Source of the DNA: Streptomyces sp. SCSIO 75703
GTDB lineage: Bacteria; Actinomycetota; Actinomycetes; Streptomycetales; Streptomycetaceae
DNA length: 64,000 nt
NCBI RefSeq assembly: GCF_036607905.1
Contig: NZ_CP144555.1
Coordinates: 5,518,001 to 5,582,000, forward strand
Direction: 5' to 3'
In this document: piece by piece, positions 1 to 8,383 of the stretch
Position numbering within the stretch: the stretch's first letter is position 1
Layout: each line of letters begins with the position of its first letter
Notes under the pieces: model-generated
What the model saw: only the letters and a program-made list of their open reading frames with translations
Told to the model about the DNA's origin: nothing
Database searches by the model: none
Program-made: the position numbers and the translations under genes

Positions 1-148
1 CACCCCCGCGACCGGCGTCAGCCACCCGCGGACCGCGCAGCTCGCCGCGACCGGCAGCGAACTCCCGCTCGGCCTCGTGCTGCCGGCCGGCGCCGGCGCG
101 CTCCTCGCGGGCGCCGTGCTCTACCGCAAGGCGCGCACCGCCGCCTGA
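1..148 (+). CDS. C-terminus of LAXTG sortase-anchored surface protein (partial)
   Basis: Only the last 48 codons are inside the window (reading from base 2, stop TGA at 146-148). The tail reads LAATG, then a hydrophobic stretch of about 22 residues, then YRKARTAA. This is a cell-wall sorting signal: a pentapeptide, a membrane segment and a basic tail. LAXTG is the motif used by class E sortases in Streptomyces (known from chaplins), so the protein is probably secreted and linked to peptidoglycan. The N-terminal function cannot be seen. A strong hairpin follows the gene. Confidence 0.75.
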   Translation, partial: TPATGVSHPRTAQLAATGSELPLGLVLPAGAGALLAGAVLYRKARTAA

Positions 149-190
149 GGCGCGCGCCCCGGCGCCACCCGACGCGCACGCGCCACCACA

Positions 191-228
191 CACGGAGCGG
201 GCCCCGCACGCGCGGGACCCGCTCCGTG
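191..228. terminator. Intergenic hairpin, probably bidirectional terminator
   Basis: A 17-bp stem (191-207 with 212-228, one mismatch) closes on a 4-base loop. It lies between the convergent ends of the LAXTG gene and the DUF5703 gene. There is no long T-run, as is usual for Streptomyces terminators. Confidence 0.7.
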
Positions 229-266
229 ATGTCTCCCGGCCACGGAGGGCCGGGCTCGCCCCGGTC

Positions 267-455
267 TCACCAGGTGGCACGGACCTGGCGGATGATCCGC
301 CGACGCAGCCGCACCCTGCGGCTCCCGTCGCGCAGCAGGGTCAGGCGGTACAGCTCCCAGTGTCCGTACTCCGCGTGGTCCGTCAGCAGGCGTGCGGCCT
401 CCTTGCGGGAGACCGCACGCGGTAGGTACACATCGACAAATTCGTATTCCGGCAT
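267..455 (-). CDS. DUF5703-type small conserved protein
   Basis: This 62-residue protein begins MPEYEFVDVYLPRAVSRKEA and ends in a strongly basic segment (RRVRLRRRIIRQVRATW). It has no signal peptide or membrane segment. The sequence matches my recollection of the short streptomycete family labelled DUF5703; no function is known. It is divergent from the acidic protein gene at 503, with only 47 bp between the start codons, so the two probably share a promoter region. The basic C-terminus could bind nucleic acid, but that is only inference. Confidence 0.75.
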   Translation of the reverse strand: MPEYEFVDVYLPRAVSRKEAARLLTDHAEYGHWELYRLTLLRDGSRRVRLRRRIIRQVRATW

Positions 456-463
456 CGCATCTA

Positions 464-495
464 TTGTGCGGTCTGGGGCCCGGTACGGATAGCGT
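464..495 (+). promoter_or_regulatory. Putative promoter, leaderless start for gene at 503
   Basis: A -10-like TAGCGT (490-495) ends 7 bases before the ATG at 503, and a -35-like TTGTGC lies at 464-469. The spacing predicts transcription starting at or next to the start codon. No Shine-Dalgarno sequence precedes this ATG. Confidence 0.4.
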
Positions 496-502
496 CTGCA
501 CT

Positions 503-1324
503 ATGTCTGATGCTGCGCAGCCCACCGCTGCCGAGGTACGCGCCGCCGCCGAGGCCGTCAAGACCGCGCTCGACCGCCACCTGGCGGCGGTCGAGCGCCG
601 GTCGCGGGAGGACGACCCGGCCGTCTTCGAGGCGTTCAACCTGCTGGCCGCGGCGGCAGAGGCGTACGACGAACTGCTGTACGACCGTTACGACGAGGTC
701 ACCCCCTTCGAGATCCCCGGCGGGGACGACACCCTGCCCCCCTACACGGGGCCCGAGGAGCCGAACGCGCTGAGCGTGCTGATCCGCCGGGACTACGCCG
801 TCGTGGAGCCACAGCGGCTGATGGCCCAGGCCCGCTGGGTCGAGGCGGCGGACGACGACCAGGCTCACCCGGAGGCCGCCGAGACCGTGCACGGGGCGCT
901 CGGCATCCTCTTCGGCGAGTTCGAGGCCGACGAGATCGCTTCCCGGCACAAGGAGTTCGGACTGGAGGAGGGCGATTCGACCCTCTGGGTCACGGCCGCC
1001 GACGAGGCGGCCGAACCCGGCGAATGGCTGGAGGCACCCTTCGAGGACGTCGACCCGCAGCGGGTCGTCTGCCGCTTCGACGTCAGCGCCGTCTTCGACG
1101 ACGAGGACGACGACTTCCACGGCTACGAGGACGACGAAGACGACCACGACGGCGGGGACGACGAGGGAGACGAGGCCGACGGGGCGGGCGAGGACGACGA
1201 CGCGGACGACGTGGTCGACGCCGCGGAGGGCCTCACGGTGGACGACGACATCGAGGACGCCGACATGGAAGAGGTGGAGCGGGACGGCGACGGGGAGCCG
1301 GAGCCGCTCGACGCCGGGCGCTGA
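503..1324 (+). CDS. Conserved hypothetical protein with acidic C-terminal tail
   Basis: The 273-residue protein has an ordered N-terminal region (about residues 1-195, helical, alanine-rich) and a long Asp/Glu tail (about 200-270) broken by Gly and His. An in-frame start at 392 exists, but ATG 503 is preferred because the upstream codons lie in the divergent promoter and the protein then begins with MSDAAQPT as in streptomycete homologues I recall. It has no recognisable catalytic motif, signal peptide or membrane segment. Acidic tails of this kind often mediate charge-based contacts with basic proteins or RNA, but no function can be assigned. Confidence 0.75.
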   Translation: MSDAAQPTAAEVRAAAEAVKTALDRHLAAVERRSREDDPAVFEAFNLLAAAAEAYDELLYDRYDEVTPFEIPGGDDTLPPYTGPEEPNALSVLIRRDYAVVEPQRLMAQARWVEAADDDQAHPEAAETVHGALGILFGEFEADEIASRHKEFGLEEGDSTLWVTAADEAAEPGEWLEAPFEDVDPQRVVCRFDVSAVFDDEDDDFHGYEDDEDDHDGGDDEGDEADGAGEDDDADDVVDAAEGLTVDDDIEDADMEEVERDGDGEPEPLDAGR

Positions 1325-1343
1325 GCCCGGCACGGGGCAGCGC

Positions 1344-1390
1344 CGCCGGTGGCGGTCGTGGAGGGGTGCCCTCCACGACCGCCACCGGCG
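1344..1390. terminator. Strong bidirectional terminator hairpin
   Basis: A perfect 20-bp stem (1344-1363 with 1371-1390) has a 7-base loop and is followed by TTTCT on the plus strand. It separates the convergent acidic-protein and RecD2-like genes. Confidence 0.85.
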
Positions 1391-1394
1391 TTTC

Positions 1395-1434
1395 TCAGCC
1401 GTTCTCCGGGTCCTTCAGCCGTTTTCCGGGTCCT
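1395..1434. repeat. 20-bp tandem duplication spanning a stop codon
   Basis: Bases 1395-1414 and 1415-1434 are two adjacent copies differing at one position. The inner copy holds the last codons and TGA of the RecD2-like gene. The outer copy repeats the same stop codon just beyond it. Confidence 0.85.
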
Positions 1435-4015
1435 GCGGTGCGAGGAGCACCGGCAGCCGGGTGGTCCGCGGCTTCTCCGGCACCTCCGCGACCGCCCGGG
1501 GCAGCGCCTGCTCCACGCCGTGCACCACGGAGAGGTGGCGCCCGGCCCGGCCGAAGGCCGTGTACACCCAGGGCCGGCTGAGGGACCGCGCCGCGTCGCC
1601 GGGCAGGACCACGACCACCGCGGGCCACCGCCCGCCCGCCGCCTGCCGCGCGGTCAGCGCCCAGCCGTGCCGCACCGACCGCTCCACCCGCTCCCGCGGT
1701 ACGACCACGCTCCGGCCCGCGCAGGACAGGTGCAGCCCGTCGGCGTCGCCCTTGACCACCCGGCCGGGCACCGCGCGGCCCGGGGCAGGGGAGTGGACGA
1801 CGCGGTCACCGGGGTCGAAGCCGCCGAACCGGCCGGGCCCCGGGTTCAGCCGTTCCTTCAGGGCCGCGTTGAGCGCCCGGGTGCCGGCGGCGCCGCCGTG
1901 CCCCGGCGTGATCACCTGGGTCTCCTCGGCGGCCAGGCCGAGGGCGCGGGGCACCGAGTCCGCGACGATCTGCACCGTGCGGTGCACGGCCTCGCCCGCG
2001 TCCCGCACCGGCACGATCACGATCTCCCTGCCCGGGGCCGCCGGCCGGCCCAGCTCCCCGGCGCCGATGCCGGAGACCAGTTCGCCCAGCGGACCCGGAT
2101 CGGGCCGGCGGGAGGCGACCTGGGGGCAGATCCGGGCGGCGAGCAGATCGGCGAAGACCCGTCCGGGCCCCACCGACCCCAGCACCCCGGGGTCCCCGGC
2201 CAGCACCAGCCGGGAGCCGTCGGAGAGCGACTCCACCAGCAGGGCGCCCGTCTCGACGTCCACCTGGGGGGCGTCCACCACGACGAGCAGGTTGAGGGCG
2301 AGGGTGCCGTCCGCGTCCCGCCCCGGTCCCTCCGTCCCGGCGAGCAGCCCGGCCACCGTCACGACGTCGGGGCCCTCCCGGTCCGGTGCCGCGGGGCCGG
2401 CCAGGGCGGCGAAGCGGTCCCTGCCGAGCGCACCGGGCGCGGCGGCGCAGACCCGCAGGCCCAGCAGGTGGGCGGCACGCAGCAGGGCCGCCGGTTCCGC
2501 GAGGGCGGCCTCCCCGCCGGTGTGCACCACCAGGGCGTGCCCCGCGACCGCCCGGATCAGGTCGGCGGCGGCGCCCTCGGCGGAGCCGGCGAACCGCTCC
2601 CACCCCGCGCCGCCCCCGTCCGCCGGGTCGCCCCCGGGGCCCGCAGGCCCGTGCGTGTCCTTCGTGCCGTCCGTGCCGGGGTCGCGCGGGGTCGAGGCGG
2701 CGAGCCGGGCGAGTCCGTCGGCGAGGCTCTCCTCCGCGAGCGCGTACCGCTCCAGGCCGATCAGCACCCGGACCGGACGCTCCTCGGCCTCCTCCTCGTC
2801 GCCCTCGGCGGAGGACTCCCCGGCGGCCCCCGGCGCACGGGCCGTGCCGTGCGCCCCGCCGGGCTCCTCCAGGATGTCCTGGAAGGCCAGTGCCTCGCCC
2901 TCCGCGAGGGCGTTCTGCACGGCCGCGTCGGGGTCCGGGACACCGTGCTGGGCCAGCGTGGCCGTGAGACGGGGCAGATCCAGGGCGGTGTGTCCGGCGA
3001 GCGCGGCCTGCTCCAGCAGCCAGACCGTCACCGCGCGCCCCCGGCGGTCGTCGTCCGGCCCGGCCCCGGCGCCGAGCAGCGCGCGGGCGAAGGCGTCGGC
3101 CTGTTGCGGCCGGACCTCGGCGATCCGGAGCAACTGCCAGGGGTCGGCGCGCAGGGCGGAGTCCGCCGACTCGCCGAGGAGCGCGGCGGCCCGCGGGGCC
3201 AGCACCTCGGGCGCACCGCCCTCGGCGAGGACGCCGCGCACCGCCCGGACGGTCTCGGGCGTGGGGCCCGCGGGCTCGGCGTCCGGGCCCGCCGGCACCG
3301 GGCGCGGCGGGCGCTGCGGTTCGGGGGCCGGCCGGCGCGGGGCGGGCGCGGGGCCGGCGAAGACCGTCGCCGGGGGCTTCTCGCCGCTCTCCACGGCCCG
3401 TACGGCGGCGAGCAGATCGGCGGCCGTGCCGCTGAGCTTGGCGCCGCTGGCGAGGGGCGCCTGCCGCTGGGACTTGCGGCGCTCGATGCGCTCCCGCTCG
3501 ATCCGCTGGGCGGCCAGCTCCGCCTCGGCCTCGGACGGCCGGGAACCGGCTTCCTCCTCTTCGGACCCGGCATCCGGGTCCGGCCGCCCCTCCCGCCCGA
3601 GTCCCCCGGGCTGCCCGGTGCCCCCTTCCGGCTGTCCGTCCCCCTCCGGCCCGGTACCCCCGCTCGCCTGCCCACCCTCCCCGGCCTCGGCGTCCGCCGT
3701 CCGTCCGTCTGCCGCGGCCCCGGCGCCCTCGTTCGCCTGTCCGCCTTCCCCGGGCTCCCCGGCGCTCTCCGGCTCCCCGCCCGTGCCCCCCGGCACCCCG
3801 GCGGAGGCGGCCCGCGCCTCGTCCACGCCGTCCCCTCCGGCACCGGCGGCCGGCGTCCGCGCCCCGCCCCGGTCCGTACCGCCGGCCTCCGCGGCCGGTC
3901 CGGTCCCCGCCGTCGGCCCGGTGCCCGCGCCGACGGCGGCGTTCGTGTCGTCCACGCCGCCCCCGGTGTCCCCGGACTCCGCGGTGTCCTGGCCGGGTAC
4001 GGGCTCCGTGCTCAC
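1415..4015 (-). CDS. RecD2-like helix-hairpin-helix protein with degenerate helicase motifs
   Basis: This 866-residue protein starts at a GTG that overlaps the aldo/keto reductase stop as GTGA, so the two are translationally coupled. Residues 1 to about 190 are low-complexity Gly/Ala/Glu and probably disordered. Residues 255-440 resemble the RecD2 helix-hairpin-helix region, including a GH-x-L segment near 341. From about 480 the layout follows RecD2: LVVHTGGEAALAEP where Walker A should be, VVVDAPQVD for Walker B, LAGDPGVLGSVGPG (605-618) as the best-kept motif, then VITPGHGG and YTAFGRAGR (818-826) for the UvrD-like C-domain. The Walker A Gly-Lys-Thr and Walker B Glu are absent, so ATP hydrolysis is unlikely. 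It may be a DNA-binding scaffold derived from a helicase. Confidence 0.75.
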   Translation of the reverse strand: MSTEPVPGQDTAESGDTGGGVDDTNAAVGAGTGPTAGTGPAAEAGGTDRGGARTPAAGAGGDGVDEARAASAGVPGGTGGEPESAGEPGEGGQANEGAGAAADGRTADAEAGEGGQASGGTGPEGDGQPEGGTGQPGGLGREGRPDPDAGSEEEEAGSRPSEAEAELAAQRIERERIERRKSQRQAPLASGAKLSGTAADLLAAVRAVESGEKPPATVFAGPAPAPRRPAPEPQRPPRPVPAGPDAEPAGPTPETVRAVRGVLAEGGAPEVLAPRAAALLGESADSALRADPWQLLRIAEVRPQQADAFARALLGAGAGPDDDRRGRAVTVWLLEQAALAGHTALDLPRLTATLAQHGVPDPDAAVQNALAEGEALAFQDILEEPGGAHGTARAPGAAGESSAEGDEEEAEERPVRVLIGLERYALAEESLADGLARLAASTPRDPGTDGTKDTHGPAGPGGDPADGGGAGWERFAGSAEGAAADLIRAVAGHALVVHTGGEAALAEPAALLRAAHLLGLRVCAAAPGALGRDRFAALAGPAAPDREGPDVVTVAGLLAGTEGPGRDADGTLALNLLVVVDAPQVDVETGALLVESLSDGSRLVLAGDPGVLGSVGPGRVFADLLAARICPQVASRRPDPGPLGELVSGIGAGELGRPAAPGREIVIVPVRDAGEAVHRTVQIVADSVPRALGLAAEETQVITPGHGGAAGTRALNAALKERLNPGPGRFGGFDPGDRVVHSPAPGRAVPGRVVKGDADGLHLSCAGRSVVVPRERVERSVRHGWALTARQAAGGRWPAVVVVLPGDAARSLSRPWVYTAFGRAGRHLSVVHGVEQALPRAVAEVPEKPRTTRLPVLLAPQDPENG

Positions 4016-5010
4016 AGCGTGCTCCAGTCGTGGTCGGGGTAGCGGTGCACCGGCGCCGACACGTCGTCGAGCGCCCGGCGGATCTCGTCAGGAAGACTAA
4101 GGGTCTCCACCGACAACGCCGCCGTGAGCTGCCGTGCCGTGCGCGCGCCGAGGATGGGCGCGACCACGCCGGGCCGGTCGCGCACCCACGCCAGCGCCAC
4201 TTGCAAGGGCGTCACCGCGAGCCCGTCGGCCGCCGTCGCCACCGCGTCCACGATGTGACCGGCCGTCTGGTCGAGGTAGGGCGCGACGAAGGGCGCCAGC
4301 TGGTCCGAGGCGCCCCGCGAGTCTGCCGGGGTCGCGTCCTTGCGGTACTTGCCGGTGAGCACCCCGCGCCCCAGCGGTGAGGAGGGCAGCACGCCGATGC
4401 CGAGGTCCAGGGCGGCCGGCAGCACCTCGCGCTCGATGCCGCGCTGGAGCAGTGAGTACTCCATCTGGGTGCTGGCGAGCGGGTTCCGTGCGCCCGGGGC
4501 GGCGAGCTGCCAGGTGCCGGCCTTGGCGAGCTGCCAGCCGCAGTAGTTGGAGACGCCCGCGTAACGGGCCCGGCCGGTGCTCACGGCCAGGTCGAGGACG
4601 CTCAGCGTCTCCTCCAGCGGGGTGTGCGGGTCGTAGGCGTGCAGGTGCCACACGTCGACGTGGTCGGTGCCGAGGCGGGCGAGCGAGGCGTCCAGCGCGG
4701 AGAGCAGGTGACCGCGCGAGCCGTCGAAGCGCCGCTCCGGGTCCGGGACGCTGCCCGCCTTGGTCGAGATCACCAGGTCCCGGCGCGGCACCAGGCCCTC
4801 CATGAGCCGGCCGAGCAGGTACTCGGCCTCGCCGTCGCCGTACACGTCCGCGGTGTCGACGAGGGTCCCGCCCGCCTCCCAGAAGGTCTTCAAGAGGTCC
4901 GCGGCGGCGTGCTCGTCGGTGCTGCGGCCCCAGGTGAGGGTGCCGAGCCCGAGGCGGGACACGCGCAGGCCCGTGCGGCCGAGATGCCTGTGCTCCATGA
5001 ACGCCGACAT
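4012..5010 (-). CDS. Aldo/keto reductase
   Basis: This 332-residue NADPH-dependent oxidoreductase has a TIM-barrel fold. The AKR tetrad is visible as Asp52 and Tyr57 (DTADVYGDG), Lys84 (ISTKAG) and His124 (WHLHAYD). Residues near 230-330 contain the usual cofactor-binding segment ending in the ILGARTARQL motif. The start may be Met1 or Met5 (MEHRHLGRTGL), both in frame. The physiological substrate cannot be told from sequence. The stop overlaps the start of the RecD2-like gene downstream, so they probably form a two-gene operon. Confidence 0.9.
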   Translation of the reverse strand: MSAFMEHRHLGRTGLRVSRLGLGTLTWGRSTDEHAAADLLKTFWEAGGTLVDTADVYGDGEAEYLLGRLMEGLVPRRDLVISTKAGSVPDPERRFDGSRGHLLSALDASLARLGTDHVDVWHLHAYDPHTPLEETLSVLDLAVSTGRARYAGVSNYCGWQLAKAGTWQLAAPGARNPLASTQMEYSLLQRGIEREVLPAALDLGIGVLPSSPLGRGVLTGKYRKDATPADSRGASDQLAPFVAPYLDQTAGHIVDAVATAADGLAVTPLQVALAWVRDRPGVVAPILGARTARQLTAALSVETLSLPDEIRRALDDVSAPVHRYPDHDWSTL

Positions 5011-5111
5011 TACTGGCCACGGGTTGCGCTGTGGGGTCCTGTGGACAACCGAGTCGCGCGCGCTAAGGTCGGGACACCAGCGACGTTACTGATCGGTAAG
5101 GGGAATCGGCC

Positions 5112-6167
5112 ATGCAGCTCGGGATCAACCTCGGCTACTGGGGTGCCGGAATGGACGCGGACAACCTGGCCGTCGCCCAGGAGGCCGACCGGCTGGGCTA
5201 CGCCGTCTGCTGGGCCGCCGAGGCGTACGGATCGGACGCGGCCACGGTGCTGAGCTGGGTCGCCGCCCAGACCGAGCGCATCGACGTCGGGTCCGCGATC
5301 TTCCAGATCCCGGCCCGGCAGCCCGCCATGACCGCGATGACGGCGGCCACGCTCGACTCGCTCTCCGGGGGCCGCTTCCGCCTCGGCCTCGGCGTGTCCG
5401 GACCGCAGGTCTCCGAGGGCTGGTACGGCGTCACGTTCGACAAGCCCCTGGCCCGCACCCGGGAGTACGTCGAGATCGTGCGCAAGGCGATGACCCGCGA
5501 GCGCCTGTCGTACGAGGGGACGCACTGGACGCTGCCGCTGCCCGGCGGTCCGGGCAAGCCGCTCAAGCTGACCGTGCACCCGCAGCGCGAGCACATCCCG
5601 CTCTACATCGCCGCGATCGGCCCGAAGAACCTGGAGCAGACCGGCGAGATCGCCGACGGCGCCCTGCTGATCTTCCCCTCCGCCGAGCACCTGGAGGAGA
5701 CCGCGGTCCGGCACCTGCGGGCCGGGCGGGAGAAGGCCGGCCGCACCCTCGACGGCTTCGACGTCTGCCCCACCCTTCCCCTCGCCCTCGGCGACGACAA
5801 GGACGTGACCGCGCTCGCCGACACCTTCCGCCCCTACACGGCGCTGTACGTCGGCGGCATGGGCAGCCGCCGGCAGAACTTCTACAACCGGCTGGCCGGC
5901 CGCATGGGGTACGAGAAGGCGGCGGCCGAGATCCAGGACAAGTACCTCTCCGGCGACAAGCAGGGCGCCGCGGCCGCCGTGCCGCACGAACTGATCGACC
6001 GCACCACGCTGCTCGGCTCCGTCGACCGGATCGCCGACCGGATGCGGGCCTACGCCGCCGCCGGGGTCACCACCCTCACCCTGGCCCCGGCGGGCTTCAC
6101 CCTGGACGAGCGGATCGCCGCCCTCCGGGCCGGTACCGAGGCCCTGGAGCGCGCCGGTCTGGCCTAG
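5112..6167 (+). CDS. LLM-class F420-dependent oxidoreductase
   Basis: The 351-residue protein belongs to the luciferase-like monooxygenase fold (MQLGINLGYWG at the start, then LDSLSGGRFRLGLGVSGP near 80-97, a signature of this class). Actinobacterial members normally use coenzyme F420 rather than FMN. Later segments (LYIAAIGPKNLEQTGEIADG, near 157-176) also match the family. The substrate is unknown. The gene is preceded by AAGGGGA about 9 bases before ATG and is divergent from the aldo/keto reductase. Its TAG stop is formed by the CTAG end of a dispersed repeat (6164-6230). Confidence 0.88.
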   Translation: MQLGINLGYWGAGMDADNLAVAQEADRLGYAVCWAAEAYGSDAATVLSWVAAQTERIDVGSAIFQIPARQPAMTAMTAATLDSLSGGRFRLGLGVSGPQVSEGWYGVTFDKPLARTREYVEIVRKAMTRERLSYEGTHWTLPLPGGPGKPLKLTVHPQREHIPLYIAAIGPKNLEQTGEIADGALLIFPSAEHLEETAVRHLRAGREKAGRTLDGFDVCPTLPLALGDDKDVTALADTFRPYTALYVGGMGSRRQNFYNRLAGRMGYEKAAAEIQDKYLSGDKQGAAAAVPHELIDRTTLLGSVDRIADRMRAYAAAGVTTLTLAPAGFTLDERIAALRAGTEALERAGLA

Positions 6168-6230
6168 GGCCTCTCGTGTGGATCACGTCGGGCTCGCAGG
6201 GTCCCGCCTGACGCGAACGAAAGACCTCAG
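6164..6230. repeat. Short copy (A) of CTAG-ended dispersed repeat
   Basis: This 67-bp element begins CTAGGGCCTCTCGTG and ends CGAACGAAAGACCTCAG. Its ends are imperfect inverted repeats of each other. They match the ends of the long copy at 51282-51446 but the central part is missing. The first CTAG contains the TAG stop of the upstream oxidoreductase gene. Confidence 0.8.
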
Positions 6231-6480
6231 TGGCGGCCGAGGGCCGGGGAGGTCTCGCGGCCGTGGTGGGGGCTCGGGGGTCTTCCCCGCCACGGCCGTC
6301 ACGGAGAACAACGCGCCCGCGCGCCCGGGGTTACGCGTCCGCGCGCCCCTGTCGCGCCCGGTGCGTGTCCGCCGTTCGGCGGAGCCACCGCGCCGAGCGT
6401 TTGCCGCGTCCGCCGCCCCGCAGTTGACTCGTGCCCTGCGGACCTGCGGAACGACCCTGCAGAGGCAGAGAGGTGCCCCG
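6231..6480. other. Gene-free leader before ferritin-like gene
   Basis: About 250 bases with no convincing ORF. An open frame continues upstream of ATG 6481 but reads through the repeat and has atypical composition. Only the GAGGCAGAGAGG-like ribosome-binding region just before 6481 is recognisable; I see no clear promoter. Confidence 0.5.
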
Positions 6481-7269
6481 ATGCTTTCGGCGAAGAGCCT
6501 GTTCCAGGAGATCCTCGACCACGACGAGTCCTTCCGTCTCTTCTGCTCCATCGCGGCCGGCGGGGAGTCGCAGGGAGGCTGGGAGAACGCGCGCATCGCG
6601 GCCCTGGCGCCCGAGAGCCAGCGCGACCTCGCCCCCAAGATCGCCCGGCACGGGGCGGACGAGGACAAGCACGGGCGCATCTTCCACGCACTGCTCAGGA
6701 AACGCGGTCTGGAGCCGGTGGAGGTCCCCCCGGAGACCGACTACACCATGCTCCTGGAGCGGCACGGCATCGGTCTCGCCCACGACCGGCTCCGCGCCGA
6801 CCACCCGCTGACGGTGCGGGACATCATCACCTACCTCGCGCACAGCCGGGTCACCGAGGAGCGCGCGGCCGGTCAGATGGCGCTGCTGCGCAAGCACTTC
6901 GCCGATCACCCGGACGTGGGACGCGCCGTACGCATGATCGCCGCCGACGAGGACAACCACCTCGCCTACGCCCACGAGGAACTGCTGCGCCTGGCCGCCG
7001 CCGGTCACGGCCGGTACATCCAGCGGACGCTGCGGGAGTGCGCCCTCGCCGAGATCCGCGTCTACCGGGACGTGAGCCTCGCGGTGATGGCCCACATGGG
7101 CCGCGTACTGGGCTGGTCGCGGGCCCGCTCGGCGCTGCTCGCGGCGGGCATCCGCGCGATGTACCTCTTCGAGCGCCTCGGCGGCTGGCGCCGCCTGGTC
7201 ACGCTGCGCCCGCCCGAGCTGCGCGACGCCCTCGGCGGCCCGGCCGTACCGGCGCCGGAGACCGTCTGA
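6481..7269 (+). CDS. Ferritin-like diiron-fold protein
   Basis: This 262-residue, largely helical protein shows two DE-x-x-H motifs: DEDKH in HGADEDKHGRIFH near residue 61 and DEDNH in AADEDNHLAY near 159. A further conserved Glu pair (TEERAAGQM) lies near 126. This spacing is the four-helix ferritin/rubrerythrin pattern for a diiron centre. It could be an oxidase, iron store or oxygenase; sequence alone does not decide. The start is chosen for the purine-rich RBS (GCAGAGAGG) upstream of ATG and the MLSAKSLFQEIL N-terminus. It is convergent with corA. Confidence 0.8.
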   Translation: MLSAKSLFQEILDHDESFRLFCSIAAGGESQGGWENARIAALAPESQRDLAPKIARHGADEDKHGRIFHALLRKRGLEPVEVPPETDYTMLLERHGIGLAHDRLRADHPLTVRDIITYLAHSRVTEERAAGQMALLRKHFADHPDVGRAVRMIAADEDNHLAYAHEELLRLAAAGHGRYIQRTLRECALAEIRVYRDVSLAVMAHMGRVLGWSRARSALLAAGIRAMYLFERLGGWRRLVTLRPPELRDALGGPAVPAPETV

Positions 7270-7326
7270 CGCCCCCGGGCGCCGCGCCGCCCGCCCCGCA
7301 CACGTCCCCGCGGGCCCCGCGCGGCG

Positions 7327-8322
7327 CTACAGCCAGCCCCGGTGCTTGAACAGCCGGTAGAGCAGCAGCTCCAGCCCCGCCATCACCACGATCACCACCG
7401 GGTACGACCACTCCCAGCCCAGCTCCGGCATGTGCGCGAAGTTCATGCCGTAGATCCCGGCGATCATCGTGGGGACCGCCGCCATCGCCGCCCACGCGGA
7501 GATCTTTCGCATGTCGTCGTTCTGCCGGACGCTCATCTGCGCCAGGTGCGCCGAGAGGATGTCGGAGACCAGCCGGTCCAGGCCCTCCACCGACTCGTTC
7601 ACCCGCAGCAGGTGGTCGTTGACGTCCCGGAAGAACGGCCGCGCCCGCTCGTCGACGAAGGGCACCACCGCGCCGAAGGCGCCCGTGCCCGCCAGCCGGG
7701 CCAGCGGCGGCGCCAGCGGCACCGTCGCCCGGCGGAACTCCAGCACCTGCCGCTTGAAGGCGTAGATCCGCGACGCCGTGTTGCGCGTGCCGCCGCCGTC
7801 CGGGGAGAAGACCTCCGCCTCCAGCTCCTCCAGGTCGTTCTGGAGCGCGACGGCGACCTCCAGGTAGTGGTCGACGGTGGCGTCGGCGATCGCGTACAGC
7901 ACCGACGTGGGGCCCTTGGCGAGGAGTTCCGGCTCGTGCTCCAGGCGCCGGCGCACCCCCGCGAGCGGGGCGGCCTCGCCGTGCCGGACCACGACCGCGA
8001 ACGCGTCCCCGAGGAAGACCATCACCTCGCCGGTCGAGACGGAGTCGCTCCGCGCCTCGTAGACGACCGGCTTGAGCACGGCGAAGAGCGAGTCCTCGTA
8101 CACCTCCAGCTTCGGCCGCTGGTGCGCCTTGAGGGCGTCCTCCACGGCCAGCGGGTGCAGCCCGAACTCGCGGCTGACCAGCTCGAACTCCTGCGCGGTG
8201 GGCTCGTGCAGCCCGATCCACACGAAGCCGCCCGCGGCGCGGGCCCCGGCGAGCGCGGCGGAGAGGTCCTCGGTCCCCTCCGACCGGCGCCCGTCGCGGT
8301 AGACGGCACAGTCGACGATCAT
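7327..8322 (-). CDS. corA: CorA family magnesium/cobalt transporter
   Basis: The protein has about 331 residues. It has the CorA layout: a cytoplasmic alpha/beta domain (IVDCAVYRDG onward), a long helix, then two C-terminal membrane segments joined by the signature YGMNF (IAGIYGMNFAHMPELGWEW). The family forms pentameric Mg2+ channels in the cell membrane. An upstream in-frame ATG at 8331 would add three residues, but GGGGGAG upstream is too close to it and well spaced for the ATG at 8322. The start is divergent from the phosphatase gene at 8384, with about 60 bp between them. Confidence 0.88.
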   Translation of the reverse strand: MIVDCAVYRDGRRSEGTEDLSAALAGARAAGGFVWIGLHEPTAQEFELVSREFGLHPLAVEDALKAHQRPKLEVYEDSLFAVLKPVVYEARSDSVSTGEVMVFLGDAFAVVVRHGEAAPLAGVRRRLEHEPELLAKGPTSVLYAIADATVDHYLEVAVALQNDLEELEAEVFSPDGGGTRNTASRIYAFKRQVLEFRRATVPLAPPLARLAGTGAFGAVVPFVDERARPFFRDVNDHLLRVNESVEGLDRLVSDILSAHLAQMSVRQNDDMRKISAWAAMAAVPTMIAGIYGMNFAHMPELGWEWSYPVVIVVMAGLELLLYRLFKHRGWL

Positions 8323-8371
8323 CGAACGCATTCTCCCCCCGGCCCGGCGCGTTCGCACGGCGTACGGGGCC

Positions 8372-8377
8372 TACCCT
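8372..8377 (+). promoter_or_regulatory. Putative -10 (TACCCT) for leaderless phosphatase mRNA
   Basis: TACCCT ends 6 bases before ATG 8384 and there is no Shine-Dalgarno sequence between them. The mRNA probably starts at the initiation codon. Confidence 0.4.
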
Positions 8378-8383
8378 GGCCGC

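Noticed and set aside
392..502. Longer N-terminus for the acidic protein gene
   Set aside because: The added 37 codons read into the divergent gene and promoter and are not protein-like; ATG 503 fits the leaderless promoter.
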